Notes: generated by a model not told the origin, from the letters alone. A stretch of DNA of 64,000 nucleotides from Tamarix chinensis (GCA_030549775.1 CM060180.1:31965090-32029089); one strand, 5' to 3'. Shown: positions 11,641 to 22,869, counted from the stretch's first letter. Program-made: numbers and translations.

Positions 11641-11820
11641 TCACATGGATTGATAAAGACTATGATGTGAATCGACTATATTTATCGGAGATCTAAAGAA
11701 TAAGTTATCGGGTCCATAGTCGGTGTTGTTTATCTGTGTTATCACATGTTGTCTATGTAATTATGCCATGTATGCTATGTCATGTATTTTTGTGTATGTT
11801 AGCCTTGGTGCGTCTGTTAT

Positions 11821-11877
11821 CTTACTCAGTACGTAGCATACTGATCACCCGTTTCATGGGTGCTGCTCATTCCCATG
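11821..11877 (+). repeat. Conserved LTR block, about 55 bp
   Basis: Contains CTTACTCAGTACGTAGCATA followed by CTGATCACCCGTTTCATGGG. It matches the reverse complement of 1950-2006 almost base for base. CACCC-GTTTCAT-GGGTG could form a short hairpin. Confidence 0.6.
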
Positions 11878-12340
11878 GGCAGAAGACCCATTTGAGTTTG
11901 TGCATGTAGGGGACGATGTCTTCAATGCCTTCGATGCTTACGAGGTATCGGACGGGGCTGAGAGTTGAGCCTAGACCTAGCTCAGAGGTCGAGAGTGACG
12001 TGGCTAAAGTCCATCCTCCGTCTTGTTTCCCTATATTATTATATTTTATTTTATCCCGCTGTATGATGTCCTCTGACATTTGGTACTTTAAAACTATACG
12101 TTTAGGATGTATCTTTTGATTTCCGCACTCTAATTCCATATGACTTGTGTTTTATTATTGACTCATATTTGATGTTATTCTTATTTAGCCTTAGCACTTA
12201 GTATCGGGTTAGTAGGAGTGAATCGATCTAGTACTAAGTGTGGCGGTAATGCCCTCGAGTTTATAATTTTATCCTTCTACTTCCGCTAAAACCCTTTTCA
12301 TTCAACGAAATTTTTCGGTAGTAAATTTGGGGGTGTTACA

Positions 12341-12345
12341 AATTG
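12341..12345. repeat. Target site duplication AATTG, right
   Basis: Matches 7894-7898. Confidence 0.9.
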
Positions 12346-13228
12346 ATACCGGGAAACTAATATAATATTTTATTCCTTATATTTGTAATGTAAAGTTGAT
12401 TTTCCATTGTGGATAAAAAAATTAGCCTTATAATTATGTGTGTGATGTTTGTAGAGATTTAATAGTGATGAAAGAGATTGCATGTTTTCAAATTTTCTTA
12501 AGATGTACTGATAATTTTGAATAACTGAGGTTAAATATTTAAAAATAAATAAAAAGTAACTTATCATGTGTAGATTCCATAGATTCAAGAGTAGAGTTGT
12601 TTAGAAAATTATAATAATAATTGGTTACATATATAGCTAGAAATATTATACATTTAAAAAATAAACTTCATTAAATTGATTACTTTATCTCCAATATCAC
12701 TATCACCTACTAAACAAAAAAAAAACATTTATTTCCAACTTATTATTATTACATACCAAAAATGGGAATGGAAACAAATATATAAATTATCAATTCTTAA
12801 TTCTTGTTCCCATTGCTACCCCTTAATTTATAAACCGCTATTCCCAAGTACTAAACACCTCACAATAGTAATATTTTATTTCCTATAAGGTGTTTAGTAC
12901 GTGATTAATTGTGGACAACATATTTTTAAGTGGCATATTTTACATTTACTGATAGTCTACTTAAAACATAATACATTTTAATCCAAATAAATGTCTAAAA
13001 TATGTATTTTCTTGAAATGGTTTTTTTTTTCCTAGTGTTTGGTGAAAAGGATGGGAAAACAAGTCACAAAATAAATAATATAAGCAAAAAGTACCATACT
13101 CTTGTATTTGAACACAATACACCATACATTTTTAGTCAAATTTAAGGTTTACCAAATGTCACTATATTTTAATTTTGAGCATATACAATACATTTCAATT
13201 AAAATCCCTTTTAGTTTGTTAATGTGGT
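12346..13228. other. No gene seen; AT-rich, with a 13-bp inverted repeat
   Basis: No coding potential recognised. GTACTAAACACCT at 12848-12860 and its exact reverse complement at 12888-12900 form a 13-bp stem with a 27-base loop. This may be the end of a degraded transposon or a chance hairpin. Confidence 0.5.
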
Positions 13229-14298
13229 TGTAACATCCCTAGAATTTACCACTGAAAAAATTTATTTAAAAGAAAAATATGTAAAGCTAATATAGAAAAT
13301 GGAAAATATTACCGCTGTAACTATCACATGATAAATGTCCACCATCTACCTCATGCTAGATGCAAGACTAAAGCCTATCCAACCAAAATTCAAACATCAT
13401 TTATACTGAGAGGATAAATCCCATAGAGGTATATCCAATGGTAAAGAAGAAACAAACATTTCCATCAAATAAAATCACGGTTGCTCAAACCAACGAAAAA
13501 AGCTTGGATTTTTACAACCCTGGTAAGGCAATAGGAAACTAAAATTCAATTACAACAACGTTGAAATTTTAATAAAACACTTAAAAAAGAATTTCAAAAG
13601 TGGGTATAGATAAATAAAGATAAATCCCCGGGAGATAAAACTCCGAGTTGCCTGCTCTCTCAAAGCTAGGTATTTGACCCATCAATAACATTCAATCTCA
13701 AGCCTACACGTGAGCTCTGCTCCCTGCCATCAATGAATTGTTGCAGGACCCATTCAACTATTGTAGTATTAGTACGAGTCTAATACCGAGTAAGTCATAA
13801 CTACCTAACCCATCGAAGGAAACATCACACATAAACAACATGGTAATCTTTAGCCTACAATACCCATGTTCAACTATACATGTGATACAAAACCATTCCA
13901 CTCATACGACTACTAATATGATTTCGCAAAGTATATAACATTTTATTAATTGCTCGCTCAATAAGTATTAAAGAAATTCATACATAAAATGATGAGAGTG
14001 AATTGCACATGCGATGGGTAAAGTGAACCATGTCCATATGAAATATTTTAGTCATAATTATCAATAATACATGTGGGTACATGTGGTGGTAGTAGAGAAC
14101 ATATATGACATGCATTGACATGTGATAAAACACAGAGTCATGGGTTCACGCTTATAAATATATGACTAGATATGGCAACACATAAGATACGAGCATATAA
14201 CGAATCGCGAGCACATGTTAAGTAATACAACTACTCTATAAGTTATTATTCTACACAAAAGACCCACATATAGTTAAAATAATATATCATGTGATAAC
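13229..14298 (-). mobile_element. Long LTR, left part (interrupted by the Athila-like element)
   Basis: Starts TGTAACATCCCTAGAATTTA and follows the LTR at 20042 closely by eye: the ATTACCGC segment, GATAAATGTC-ACCATCTA, then ATGCAAG-CTAAA and the ACTGAG/ACCGAGTAAG block. It is cut at 14298, where the Athila-like element is inserted, and resumes at 31172. Confidence 0.7.
14294..14298. repeat. Target site duplication ATAAC, left
   Basis: Identical to 31167-31171; the pair flanks the Athila-like element. Confidence 0.95.
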
Positions 14299-16073
14299 TG
14301 GTGCGACCGTAGCCGGCATGCAATTTAAACCCTCTTGTTGTCAATTGTAGCACTGGTAAATAAGGGTATCGTTCTAGGCCGAGGATTGAGAGGGCTCACC
14401 TCTATCTAACTATCTTAAAAATAAAACTACAACTAAAAATAAAAATCCTAAATAACACAGAATAAATAAATAAGAAAAATATTAATGGGGGTTATAAATA
14501 AAATAATAAAATAATAAAAGGAACAATTAAAATAAACTAATAATGAAAATAATGGGAAATAATGGGAAACCCGCAGATATGAGAAATATGTTAGGGAAAT
14601 AAATATCCACCACTACATTAGGTCAAAATATAATATTTATTTCTAAGTCATCATTTAATCATGAGAAAGAGATCGACCAAGTTGCACACCAAAAGCAGGT
14701 CTATACACCTTATATTACTTCTCTTAATTAATTAATACGACAAAGCGCCAATATTAACCCTATTAAATACTAGCAGTATAGCAGCAACAAGCGGCTCCTA
14801 TATTTAACTAGATTTAATGCATTAAGTGTAAGTGGAAGGATGTCAATCTAAGTACCCAAACTAGTACAAAAAGCATGTCTAGCTGTATTTCCTTTCCTTG
14901 ACCCACACGTATCGAAACGTTTTACCACTTCGGTTAGAATCACAAAACGATTAGGTGAATTGCTATCTAACATAGCTGCAATTTATACATATAAATTCTA
15001 GTATATTTAGATGGCCACCTAGCAAGCAAATAATCCTACATACCGTCACTTATGAGGAACCAGAACAAGGCATGCACCAAATAAACTATACTTCACAGAA
15101 TTATATATATAAACGATAGCAATTAATATAGAGTCAAGAAACAATCTCACGAAACAAAGAAAATAAAATTATAATTTAAATTCTAATCCAGGGTTTCAAA
15201 TTATTCCCTAACAATAAATAATCAGCCACTCATAATTAAAGAATTAATTACACAGAAATATATATCTAAAATGTAAATTAAAAATAAGAGAAAGAAATAA
15301 CCGGAATTAATTTTAAATAAAAGATCAAGAATTTATTCAGATAAAAATTAATTTTATCTGAAATAAATTCTACCGGTATAAATTTCTTCCTTATTTTCTT
15401 CCTTCTCGGTCTTGAATTTCCGTGCGTAAATTCTTTTTCTCTTTCTCGTCTGGCTGACGGCTGACAGGGCTGACGCATCGCTGCTCGAACTCCGTGCCGC
15501 GCTCAGCTTTGTCTGTGCGTCGTCTCTCGCCCGTGCCTGTCTTCCCCGTTTGACCGAGCCTATAAAGGCTCCGTCGTACGCCTCCTTTTTGCCGAGCCTG
15601 TTGAGGCTCTCCCAGACGCGCCCTGCTGCTCTGCCGCACACTGTTGTGCCGCACACTCCTCTCTCTCGACCTGCGGCTCTTGTGCTTTTTATAATTTTTG
15701 TTGTCCGTCCACGTCACGTCAGCCCTGCTGACTTTTCTTTGATTCCGTGCGCCGAGACCTGTTTGGTTTCGTGGCTTACTCGTCGTTCCCTGGCCTTTGG
15801 GCCTTCGGCCTTTGGTCGTTGGTCCAAAGGTCTTATTTCTTTTTTTTTCTTTTATTTAAAAACAAACCCTGCAAAATAAAATTCAATAAATATTAATAAA
15901 TAATATTTTATTCTAAATTTACTTAATTTATATCATTTTAGCTCAAATAATAAAATTTATGTAATTTTTACCACTTAAGCATAAAACAATAATTATTCCC
16001 CTATATTAGTTAAATAAACTACCAAAAACTAAGATTATAAGGGTATAAAATGTGTCAAAATATGAACTCATCA
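14299..16073 (-). repeat. 3' LTR of the Athila-like element
   Basis: Direct copy of 29399-31166, starting TGGTGCGACCGTAGCC and ending TATGAACTCATCA. A minus-strand TATAAAAAG at 15685-15693 is the likely TATA box. The stretch 15540-15840 is GC-rich with several short hairpins. The frames predicted there on both strands are not genes. Confidence 0.95.
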
Positions 16074-16087
16074 CACCCTCACACTTA
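16074..16087 (-). promoter_or_regulatory. Polypurine tract next to 3' LTR
   Basis: Minus strand TAAGTGTGAGGGTG directly abuts the 3' LTR. This is the expected plus-strand priming site. A close relative lies 1.8 kb away at 17861-17874. Confidence 0.7.
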
Positions 16088-18043
16088 GCTTCTTGCTTGT
16101 CCTCCAGCAAGTTATTACTCTAAACAAATAAAATTGAATTAACTAGTCACTTTCGTAGGTCTCACGATTACACTTAGCATGTGTAACAAGCCCTTTAAAC
16201 CCCTAGGTCACCCATCGAGGACGAGTAAGGTCTCGTGAGGGTTTCGCAGATGATATACCCACAAAATCACACACAATTAAAATAAAATAAAAATAATCAA
16301 ACTACACCTAACACCCTTAACCATATTTGTCTCAGAATTTTTTACTTTCAAACGTCAAGATTAGCAATCGACCAAGATTCAGCATTGGGAAATTTAAAGG
16401 ATCAATTTCAACATATGGTTCACACATAAACATGACAGGTATGAACAGATCAATATAATGGATGAAAATCTACCACGCCTTAGTCACATCAAGATTCATC
16501 CTCACTATGAATACCCTCTATTTTTTCTCTCTTAGATTAATGGCTACAAATGTATAGAAACACTCATGTATGTGAGCTAAGATGATAAAAATAACAAACG
16601 ACTCACATATATAAACAAATAGGGCTCATGTTCTTGTGGATAAAACCTCATGAAAGATATCAAATACTCGCCAAATGGACCAAACCATATGCTTAACTCT
16701 TGTGACTAATCTCCATTAGATCAAAGGCTACTCATCTCAAGAATCAAATAGGACTTACTTATTGGTTGTAACGGGGTTTAAGGTAAAGAAGGGTATGGGG
16801 TATTTTAGGTGTGTGGTGATAAAAAAAAATCAAGAGCTAGTGGAATATCTAATAGGTAGATGAAATATAAGCTTAACTCCACATCAAATATTAATGATAC
16901 ACCTCTCCACATTCACAATAAAATGTAACATGAATAGAACTTTCTCAACATCGTCTCCATAACTCCCACTCTTCCTTATATCCTAAAATTTTTTCTTCTC
17001 TTTCTTTTTTTTTGACAATTTTCATTTTTTTTCTTTTCATTCAAATTATTTTTTTTATCTCCACCAAACATAACCAATCCCCTTTCTTAGTATAAATACA
17101 TATATTTCTTTCACATACACACATACACAACCACTCTTTATATCCATAACGATTTGATTTCCTTCCACTAGCTTTAAGCAAGGGTAAAGATATTAAGGCC
17201 CGAAGGTTATTTAATGTGGGTAATGAAAAAAAATGCATTCCACGTATAGGCTCAAAAGGATTTCTATGGGATGTACATCAAGTGTACACAAATCAGGTTA
17301 AGCTATTTGGTCATGTGATAGAAAATTCCTAATCTGCCTTTATCATTTTCTCAATCAGAGCATGTTTTGACTATAAGCTTCGACTAGTACAAGAGTAAGT
17401 TCTAGTAATCTCTATAGTCCATTACATTATCTATGGCAAATAATTTGATCAAAGTAATTAAATATATATGAGGTTTACAAAGAAAAATTTTGAAGCCAAA
17501 AAATAGTAGATGATTTTGTGTAAATTTGCTCAGAAAAAGAAGGTACATATGGTTCAAAAGCTCACTAAGGAATGTGACGAATCTCAACATGCCATGTCGG
17601 TGGTTAGAAAATCATACATGTTCTTTCTCCATTCACATTTAGACACGTAGATATGTGTTCCCTATATCGAAATCAACACAAAAAATCTCCACTTACTTTA
17701 TCTCAATTTCATGATCAACTTTTGTTAAATTTCAAAGATATATTCCTCATTAACTAGTTAAGGGTTCCTACGACTCTAAAAATTCTAAAACTATAAAAAA
17801 AATTAAACACTCTAAAAAAAATTGAAATAATTTTTTTTGACACGTACATAAAACACATGCACCCCCACACTTAAATCACACATTGTTCTCAATGTGTAAA
17901 CAACTAAGGAAACATGAAATTTAATGTATGGAGAAAACAAAATAAATAAATAAATGACTAGAGGATAGAAAACTCCCTTATCACATTGGGTTGCCTCCCA
18001 AGCAGCGCTTGTTTTTATGTCTTCAGCCTGACGTTGTAGTGGT
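16088..18043 (-). other. Noncoding region downstream of Athila-like integrase; no env seen
   Basis: Only short frames with no recognisable domain are present. Some Athila elements carry an env-like gene here. In this copy it is either absent or decayed beyond recognition. Confidence 0.6.
17861..17874 (-). promoter_or_regulatory. Second polypurine-tract-like motif
   Basis: Minus strand TTAAGTGTGGGGGTGC, nearly the same as the tract at the 3' LTR edge (TAAGTGTGAGGGTG). It could be an internal plus-strand priming site or a duplicated remnant. Confidence 0.45.
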
Positions 18044-20041
18044 CTACTCGTTCGGTGTGGGTCCCTCTTGTAGGTGCACTTCTTCAACGTTATGCTCCAC
18101 AAATGATTCATGATAGGGCTTAAGCCTGTGACCGTTGACCTTGAACTCATTCCCCATCTTCTCACTTTTGATCTGTATTGCACCATAAGGGAAAACATGA
18201 GTAACAATAAAAGGACCAACCCATCTAGAATGCAACTTACTTGGAAATAAGTAAAGACGCGAGTGGTAGAGTAGCACTTTTTGTCCCACGACAAATGACT
18301 TTCCACGAATCATCTTATTATGAAAAGCTTTTGTCTTCTCCTTGTATACCATAGCACTTTCAAAAGCGTCATCCCTTATTTCTTCTAATTCATGAAGTTG
18401 TAGCTTCCTATGCGTTCCAGCAGAGTCGATACTCATGTTCAAGTTCTTAATAGCCCACCATGCCTTGTATTCAAGCTCCACTGGTAGATGGCATGCCTTT
18501 CCATAAACAAGTTGAAAGGGAGACATACCTATAGGCGTTTTATAGGCTGTCCTATAAGCCCATAAAGCATCATTTAGCCTTTGGCTCCAGTCTTTTTGAT
18601 TTGGGCTCACAGTTCTCTCTAGTATCTTCTTTATTTCTCGGTTGGAGACTTCGGCTTGCCCGCTAGTTTGAGGATGGTAGGGTGTAGAGACTTTATGTGT
18701 CACCCCATACTTGCGTAACAAGGCTTCTATCGTCCTATTGCAAAAATGTGATCCTCCATCACTAATAATTACTCTAGGCATACCAAACCTAGAGAAAATG
18801 TGAGATTGAAGGAACCCTGCAACTATACGAGAATCGTTAGTCCGGGTGGCAATTGCTTCCACCCATTTTGACACATAGTCTACTACAAGAAGAATATAGA
18901 GGAAACCTTTAGAAGATGGAAAAGGTCCCATAAAGTCAATACCCCATACATAAAAAATTTATACGACTATAATAGAAGTTAAGGGCATCTGGTCTCTAGG
19001 ACCAATATTACATGATCTCTGATATCTATCACATCGCCTACAGTAATAATTGGCATCGCTAAATAGTGTTGGCCAATAAAAACATGCATCAAGGACCTTG
19101 AAGGCAGTCTTTTTAGCACCAAAATGTCCCCCACAATGCAATGTATGACAATGTGCTAGAATATGCTCGAATTCTGAATCAGGGACACATCTCCTAATTA
19201 TACCATCATTACCGAATTTCCACAAATAGGGATCATCCCAAACATATTGGGATGCCTCTTTTCTAATTTTAGTTCTTATAGATCGTGACATGTCATTAGG
19301 CAACTTATTTGTTACCAAATAATTTACTATATCAGCAAACCATGGTGTACTTACCTGTATCCTGAAGAGCTGCTTGTCTGGGAAGTTCTCGATCAATGGT
19401 ACAGGTTCACCATCTTGAATCATTCGGCTCAAATGATCTGCCACTACGTTCGCACTACCTCTCTTGTCCTTAATTTCCACATCAAATTCTTGTAACAAGA
19501 GTATCCATCTTATCAATCGTGGCTTTGCGTCTTTCTTAGATAAGATATACTTCAAAGCTGCATGGTCAGTAAATATGGTAACTTTAGTTTGAAGCAAATA
19601 TGACCTAAATTTTTCAAGGGCAAATACCACAACCAATAGTTCTTTCTCGGTAGTTGAGTAATTCAACTGAGCATCATTTAGAGTCCTTGAGGCATAGTAG
19701 ATAGCGTATGGCTTTTTATCCTTTCGTTGTCCCAAAACTGCCCCAATCGCATAGTCAGAGGCATCACACATGATCTCAAATGGTAGGGACCAATCTGGCG
19801 GTAATATCACTGGAGCAGTAGTCAAAAGCCTTTTTAGCTCGTCAAATACTTGTTGGCATTCTTTGCTCCATTCAAATATCACCTCCTTCTGTAAGAGGCG
19901 TGTCAATGGTCGTGCAATGCTGGAGAAGTCTTTTATAAACCTGCGGTAGAAACCTGCATGTCCAAGAAAAGAACGCACCTCTCTCACGCAAGTGGGAGAG
20001 GGTAAGTAACGCACTGTATCTATTTTAGCCTTATCAACCTC
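18044..20041 (-). pseudogene. Athila-like pol, 3' half: RNase H and integrase (one stop codon)
   Basis: Minus-strand frame. The first part (from 20041) is the end of reverse transcriptase with LPSPT...RSFLGHAGFYRRFI. RNase H follows (CDASDYAIGAVLGQ, the TEKELL segment, FTDHAALKY). Next is the integrase zinc domain (HILAH..H then CRRCDRYQR). An in-frame TAA at 18959-18961 interrupts the frame just before the catalytic core, where related elements normally have a Glu codon in a V-E-I-F-like context. The core then continues with [19 protein letters not shown] and the Q-A-E-V-S-N-R-E-I segment, so the D, D and E residues are kept. The 5' end is cut by the solo LTR at 20042. Nonsense mutation plus insertion make this copy non-autonomous. 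Confidence 0.92.
20037..20041. repeat. Target site duplication ACCTC, left
   Basis: Identical to 25820-25824; flanks the nested solo LTR. Confidence 0.95.
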
Positions 20042-20640
20042 TGTAACACCCCCAAATTTCACTCCTGAAAAAAAAAATTGAAAGATTAAAGCGGAAGCTA
20101 GGAGCGAATTTTGGGAAATATTACCGCCACATCTAACACAAGATAAATGTCAACCATCTATCTCATATTAGATGCAAGGCTAAAACCTGTCAACAATTAA
20201 ATCCGAATTTTAAAAGCACAATAGCGTTACGAGAAATTAAAAGTCAATTACAAAATCCTTGGAAATTTAAATACAACACTTGTAACTTCGAAAGATGAAT
20301 ACAATTAAACAAAACAAATCTCGAAGAATAAATATCCTGATCGCCTACTCACTCAAGTCAAGCCTTCCACCCCAACTAGTAACCGATCAAACCTGCATAG
20401 GAGGTCTGCTCCCCACCATTGGTGGATCATCACAGGACCCATTCAATCACGGTAGTATCAGTACGGGTCCAATACTGAGTAAGGGCGCAGGTGCGCTAAG
20501 GCCAAACATACAATCATACCACATAGCCCACATAGCACAATCATATAAGTAACGTGCGATAACACACAAGATAAGGCCTGAGTACTTTCCGGTGACTTAT
20601 TATTTATCCTCGTTAATAATATGTCCATTTCACACATATT

Positions 20641-21245
20641 CTCACTATTATAGCCGGTGGACCGGAAATCAACACTCAAGGCAGAACGCCTCTGACCACT
20701 ATTATAGCCGGTGACCGGAATCAACACCCAGGACAGAACGCCTCTGACCACTATTCTAACCAGTGGACCGGACTGGCCCCGACTTACATGGTGTTTCGCT
20801 GTAAGTACTTAGTATTTACCCATGGATTAATTCATTCATATTCATTCAAAGCATTCTTCATTAATCCATGTGAGCGCGGGAGCCCCACTATTATAGCCGG
20901 TGGACCGAAAATAAACACACAGGGCAGAACGCCTCTGACCACTATTATAGCCGGTGGACCGAAAATAAACACCCAGGGCAGAACGCCTCTGGGCACTATT
21001 CTAACCGGTGGACCGGACTGGCCCCGACTCACATGGTGTTTCACTGTAAGTACTTAGTATCTTTCCTGTGGATTAACTTATTCATTTGGGTCTGTCGAGC
21101 CCAAATCCCCCACTATTATAGCCGGTGGACCGGAATAAACACTCAGGGCAGAACGCCTCTGACCACTATTATAGCCGGTGGACCGGAAATAAACACCCAG
21201 GGCAGAACGCCTCTGGCCACTATTCTAACCGGTGGACCGGACTGG
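20641..21245 (-). repeat. CCGGTGGACCGG minisatellite
   Basis: At least eight units of the form CCACTATTATAGCCGGTGGA plus CCGGAA-TAAACACCCAGGGC plus AGAACGCCTCTG. They form three super-units separated by CATGGTGTTTC-CTGTAAGTA segments. The units share the near-palindrome CCGGTGGACCGG with the other LTRs. Plus-strand ORFs here follow the repeat period and are not genes. Confidence 0.9.
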
Positions 21246-22120
21246 GTCGGGCTCATCCGTCTTTCGCTTTACGTAATTAATGTCTTATCCGTGTCTTATT
21301 GAATCACATCACACCCTTGACATGCATGCGGTTGATACTCTACTTCCTTCCCCTCCAGAGGGACCGTCCCATGTTTTGAGACTCGTACCTCTTCTCACAC
21401 CCGGCATCCATCCCCCGTAAACTTAGGCATAGTGGCATATAGTAAAGGCGCAATCTCCAAGAATATAGGCCACCCCAACACCTATGATATCGACTCCGCA
21501 CGTCCTCATCCCTCTAGGGTTCCTCCTCGAAGACCCTAATCAGGCCTATGTGGCTCAACTCTTTCTTACTTACCCAAACGTTACTTTGTTCTCTATCTCG
21601 CACCTAATTTTTATTAGGAAATTCCCCAAATGTATTACTTTATCTCCCGAGTCCGCGTGTGGCCGACAAGACCCTAGTTGGCCGCACCAAACCCTAGCGC
21701 TTTACTTCCTCAACAAGTAACCTTCCTCTTTCACCCCAAAATCTCTTATCTCATTTAGAACCCCATACTCATCCTTTATATAAGCGAGCCCTCGCTCTCA
21801 ACCCCATACTCCATCATTCCTTGATCATTTTTACCCTTGTACCCTTCAAATTCCTCATTTTCTCTCAAAACCCTAATTGGGTCCCTTAGACACCCTTACA
21901 TCGACCCACGTAGAATTTTGCACCCAAGTCTCCAATGGACCCATAACTTTGACATTATCTTATTTACTTCCTAAATCAACTTTCCTCACGTAAGATTCAT
22001 CCCCATGCAGACTTTAAATACTCCATGCAGACTCCCCAATACACACTTACTCGCAAAACCCTAATCAGGTCTCTTATGCACCAACTCACGTACTATTTTC
22101 ATACCAAGTCTCCAATCACT

Positions 22121-22125
22121 CTAAG
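22121..22125. repeat. Target site duplication CTAAG, left
   Basis: Identical to 22870-22874; flanks the TRIM. Confidence 0.95.
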
Positions 22126-22261
22126 TGTAACACCCCGAGTCGACACGACCACACGGGGGCTACCTTGGAGCGCTTTCGGATTGATCGGCTGGCCCCACAG
22201 ATCAACACGAGCCCTTTGTCCTCACTCACGCACTTCCCGAGAAATTTTTGAAAAATTTCCG

Positions 22262-22375
22262 AAACTTCCCAGGAGGTCACCCATACTGAAATTGCTCCAC
22301 GGCCAGCACGCTTAACTGTGGAGTTCTTAGGACGGAATCACCAAAAGGATGGTATACCATGTTGATATAAGTAGC
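22262..22375 (-). ncRNA. 5S rRNA-like segment in Cassandra 3' LTR
   Basis: The minus strand has AACTCC-CAGTTAAGCGTGCT, matching plant 5S rRNA AACTCCGAAGTTAAGCGTGCT, and ATGGGTGACCTCCTGGGAAG, matching the 5S box C region exactly. The part between and the 5' third are diverged. It is not a functional ribosomal gene but can carry the internal polymerase III promoter. Confidence 0.85.
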
Positions 22376-22551
22376 CAAATCAATCCTTATAACACTCCGC
22401 TCAATTTGGGGTATTACATTCACCCCCACTCAAAGAACACCACGTCCTCGTTGTGCCTCAACCAATGACTGTCTCAATACAGTTCATCCCAAGAATCGTC
22501 CCGCTAGGTGGCTGACTGACTCATCCAAGTTCAGCTTACGGTCGCGGTTTT

Positions 22552-22563
22552 GCTCTGATACCA
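22552..22563 (-). promoter_or_regulatory. Primer binding site (initiator tRNA-Met) of the TRIM
   Basis: The minus strand reads TGGTATCAGAGC, twelve bases complementary to the 3' end of initiator tRNA-Met, two bases from the 5' LTR. Confidence 0.9.
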
Positions 22564-22712
22564 TTTGTAACACCCCGAGTCGACACGACCACGCGGGGGT
22601 TGCCTTGAAGTGCTTTCGGATTGATCGGCTGGCCTCACAGATCAACACGAGCCCTTTTAGCACGCTTTGTCCTCACTCACGCACTTCCCGAAAATTTTTT
22701 GAAAAATTTCCG

Positions 22713-22825
22713 AAACTTCCCAGGAGGTCACCCATCCTGAAATTGCTCCACGGCCAACACGCTTAACTGTGGAGTTCTTAGGACGGAATCACCAAAAGGA
22801 TGGTATACCATGTTGATATAAGTAG
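22713..22825 (-). ncRNA. 5S rRNA-like segment in Cassandra 5' LTR
   Basis: Second copy of the segment at 22262-22375. It has GTTAAGCGTGTTGGC and AGGATGGGTGACCTCCTGGG; the latter agrees with plant 5S rRNA for 20 bases. As the 5' LTR this copy would drive transcription. Confidence 0.85.
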
Positions 22826-22869
22826 CCAAATCAATCCTTATAACACTCCGCTCAATTTGGGGTATTACA

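Larger units (their letters stand above)
7899..12340 (+). mobile_element. Solo long LTR (4.4 kb)
   Basis: It starts TGTAATCCCC, ends AAATTTGGGGGTGTTACA, and is flanked by perfect 5-bp duplications AATTG. There is no internal coding region, so this is a solo LTR left by recombination between two LTRs. The order of parts mirrors the minus-strand LTR at 1504-5819: AT-rich start, GC-rich low-complexity part (8290-9150), TATA box, TTA microsatellite, AGGGTTTGCATGG segments, CCGGT minisatellite, conserved block, GGCGGTAAT segment and terminus. ORFs inside it (8215-9150 both strands, 9346-9846) are composition artefacts. Confidence 0.9.
22126..22869 (-). mobile_element. Cassandra TRIM retrotransposon
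   Basis: A 744-bp element with LTRs at 22126-22418 (293 bp) and 22566-22869 (304 bp), a 147-bp internal part without coding capacity, and perfect CTAAG target duplications. Next to the right LTR the minus strand carries TGGTATCAGAGC, the initiator tRNA-Met primer site. Next to the left LTR the minus strand has the purine-rich GAGTGGGGGTGAA. This places the 5' LTR at the right. Both LTRs contain a 5S rRNA-like segment with intact polymerase III box regions, the defining feature of Cassandra. The LTRs differ by an 11-bp indel and a few substitutions. Such elements depend on other retrotransposons for enzymes. Confidence 0.95.

Noticed and set aside
15391..15879. Frames on both strands repeated at 30499-30972
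   Set aside because: They lie in the two LTRs of the Athila-like element and are opened by GC-rich hairpin sequence.
17812..18306. 164-codon minus-strand frame overlapping the end of integrase
   Set aside because: A shifted frame of the integrase C-terminal region running into noncoding DNA; no domain of its own.
20641..21245. CRISPR-like array of regularly spaced palindromic repeats
   Set aside because: Plant nuclear DNA; the spacers are themselves repeated, the array is inside an LTR, and no cas-like genes are present.
22262..22825. 5S ribosomal RNA genes
   Set aside because: The matches are partial and lie in the LTRs of a Cassandra TRIM; they are not ribosomal gene units.
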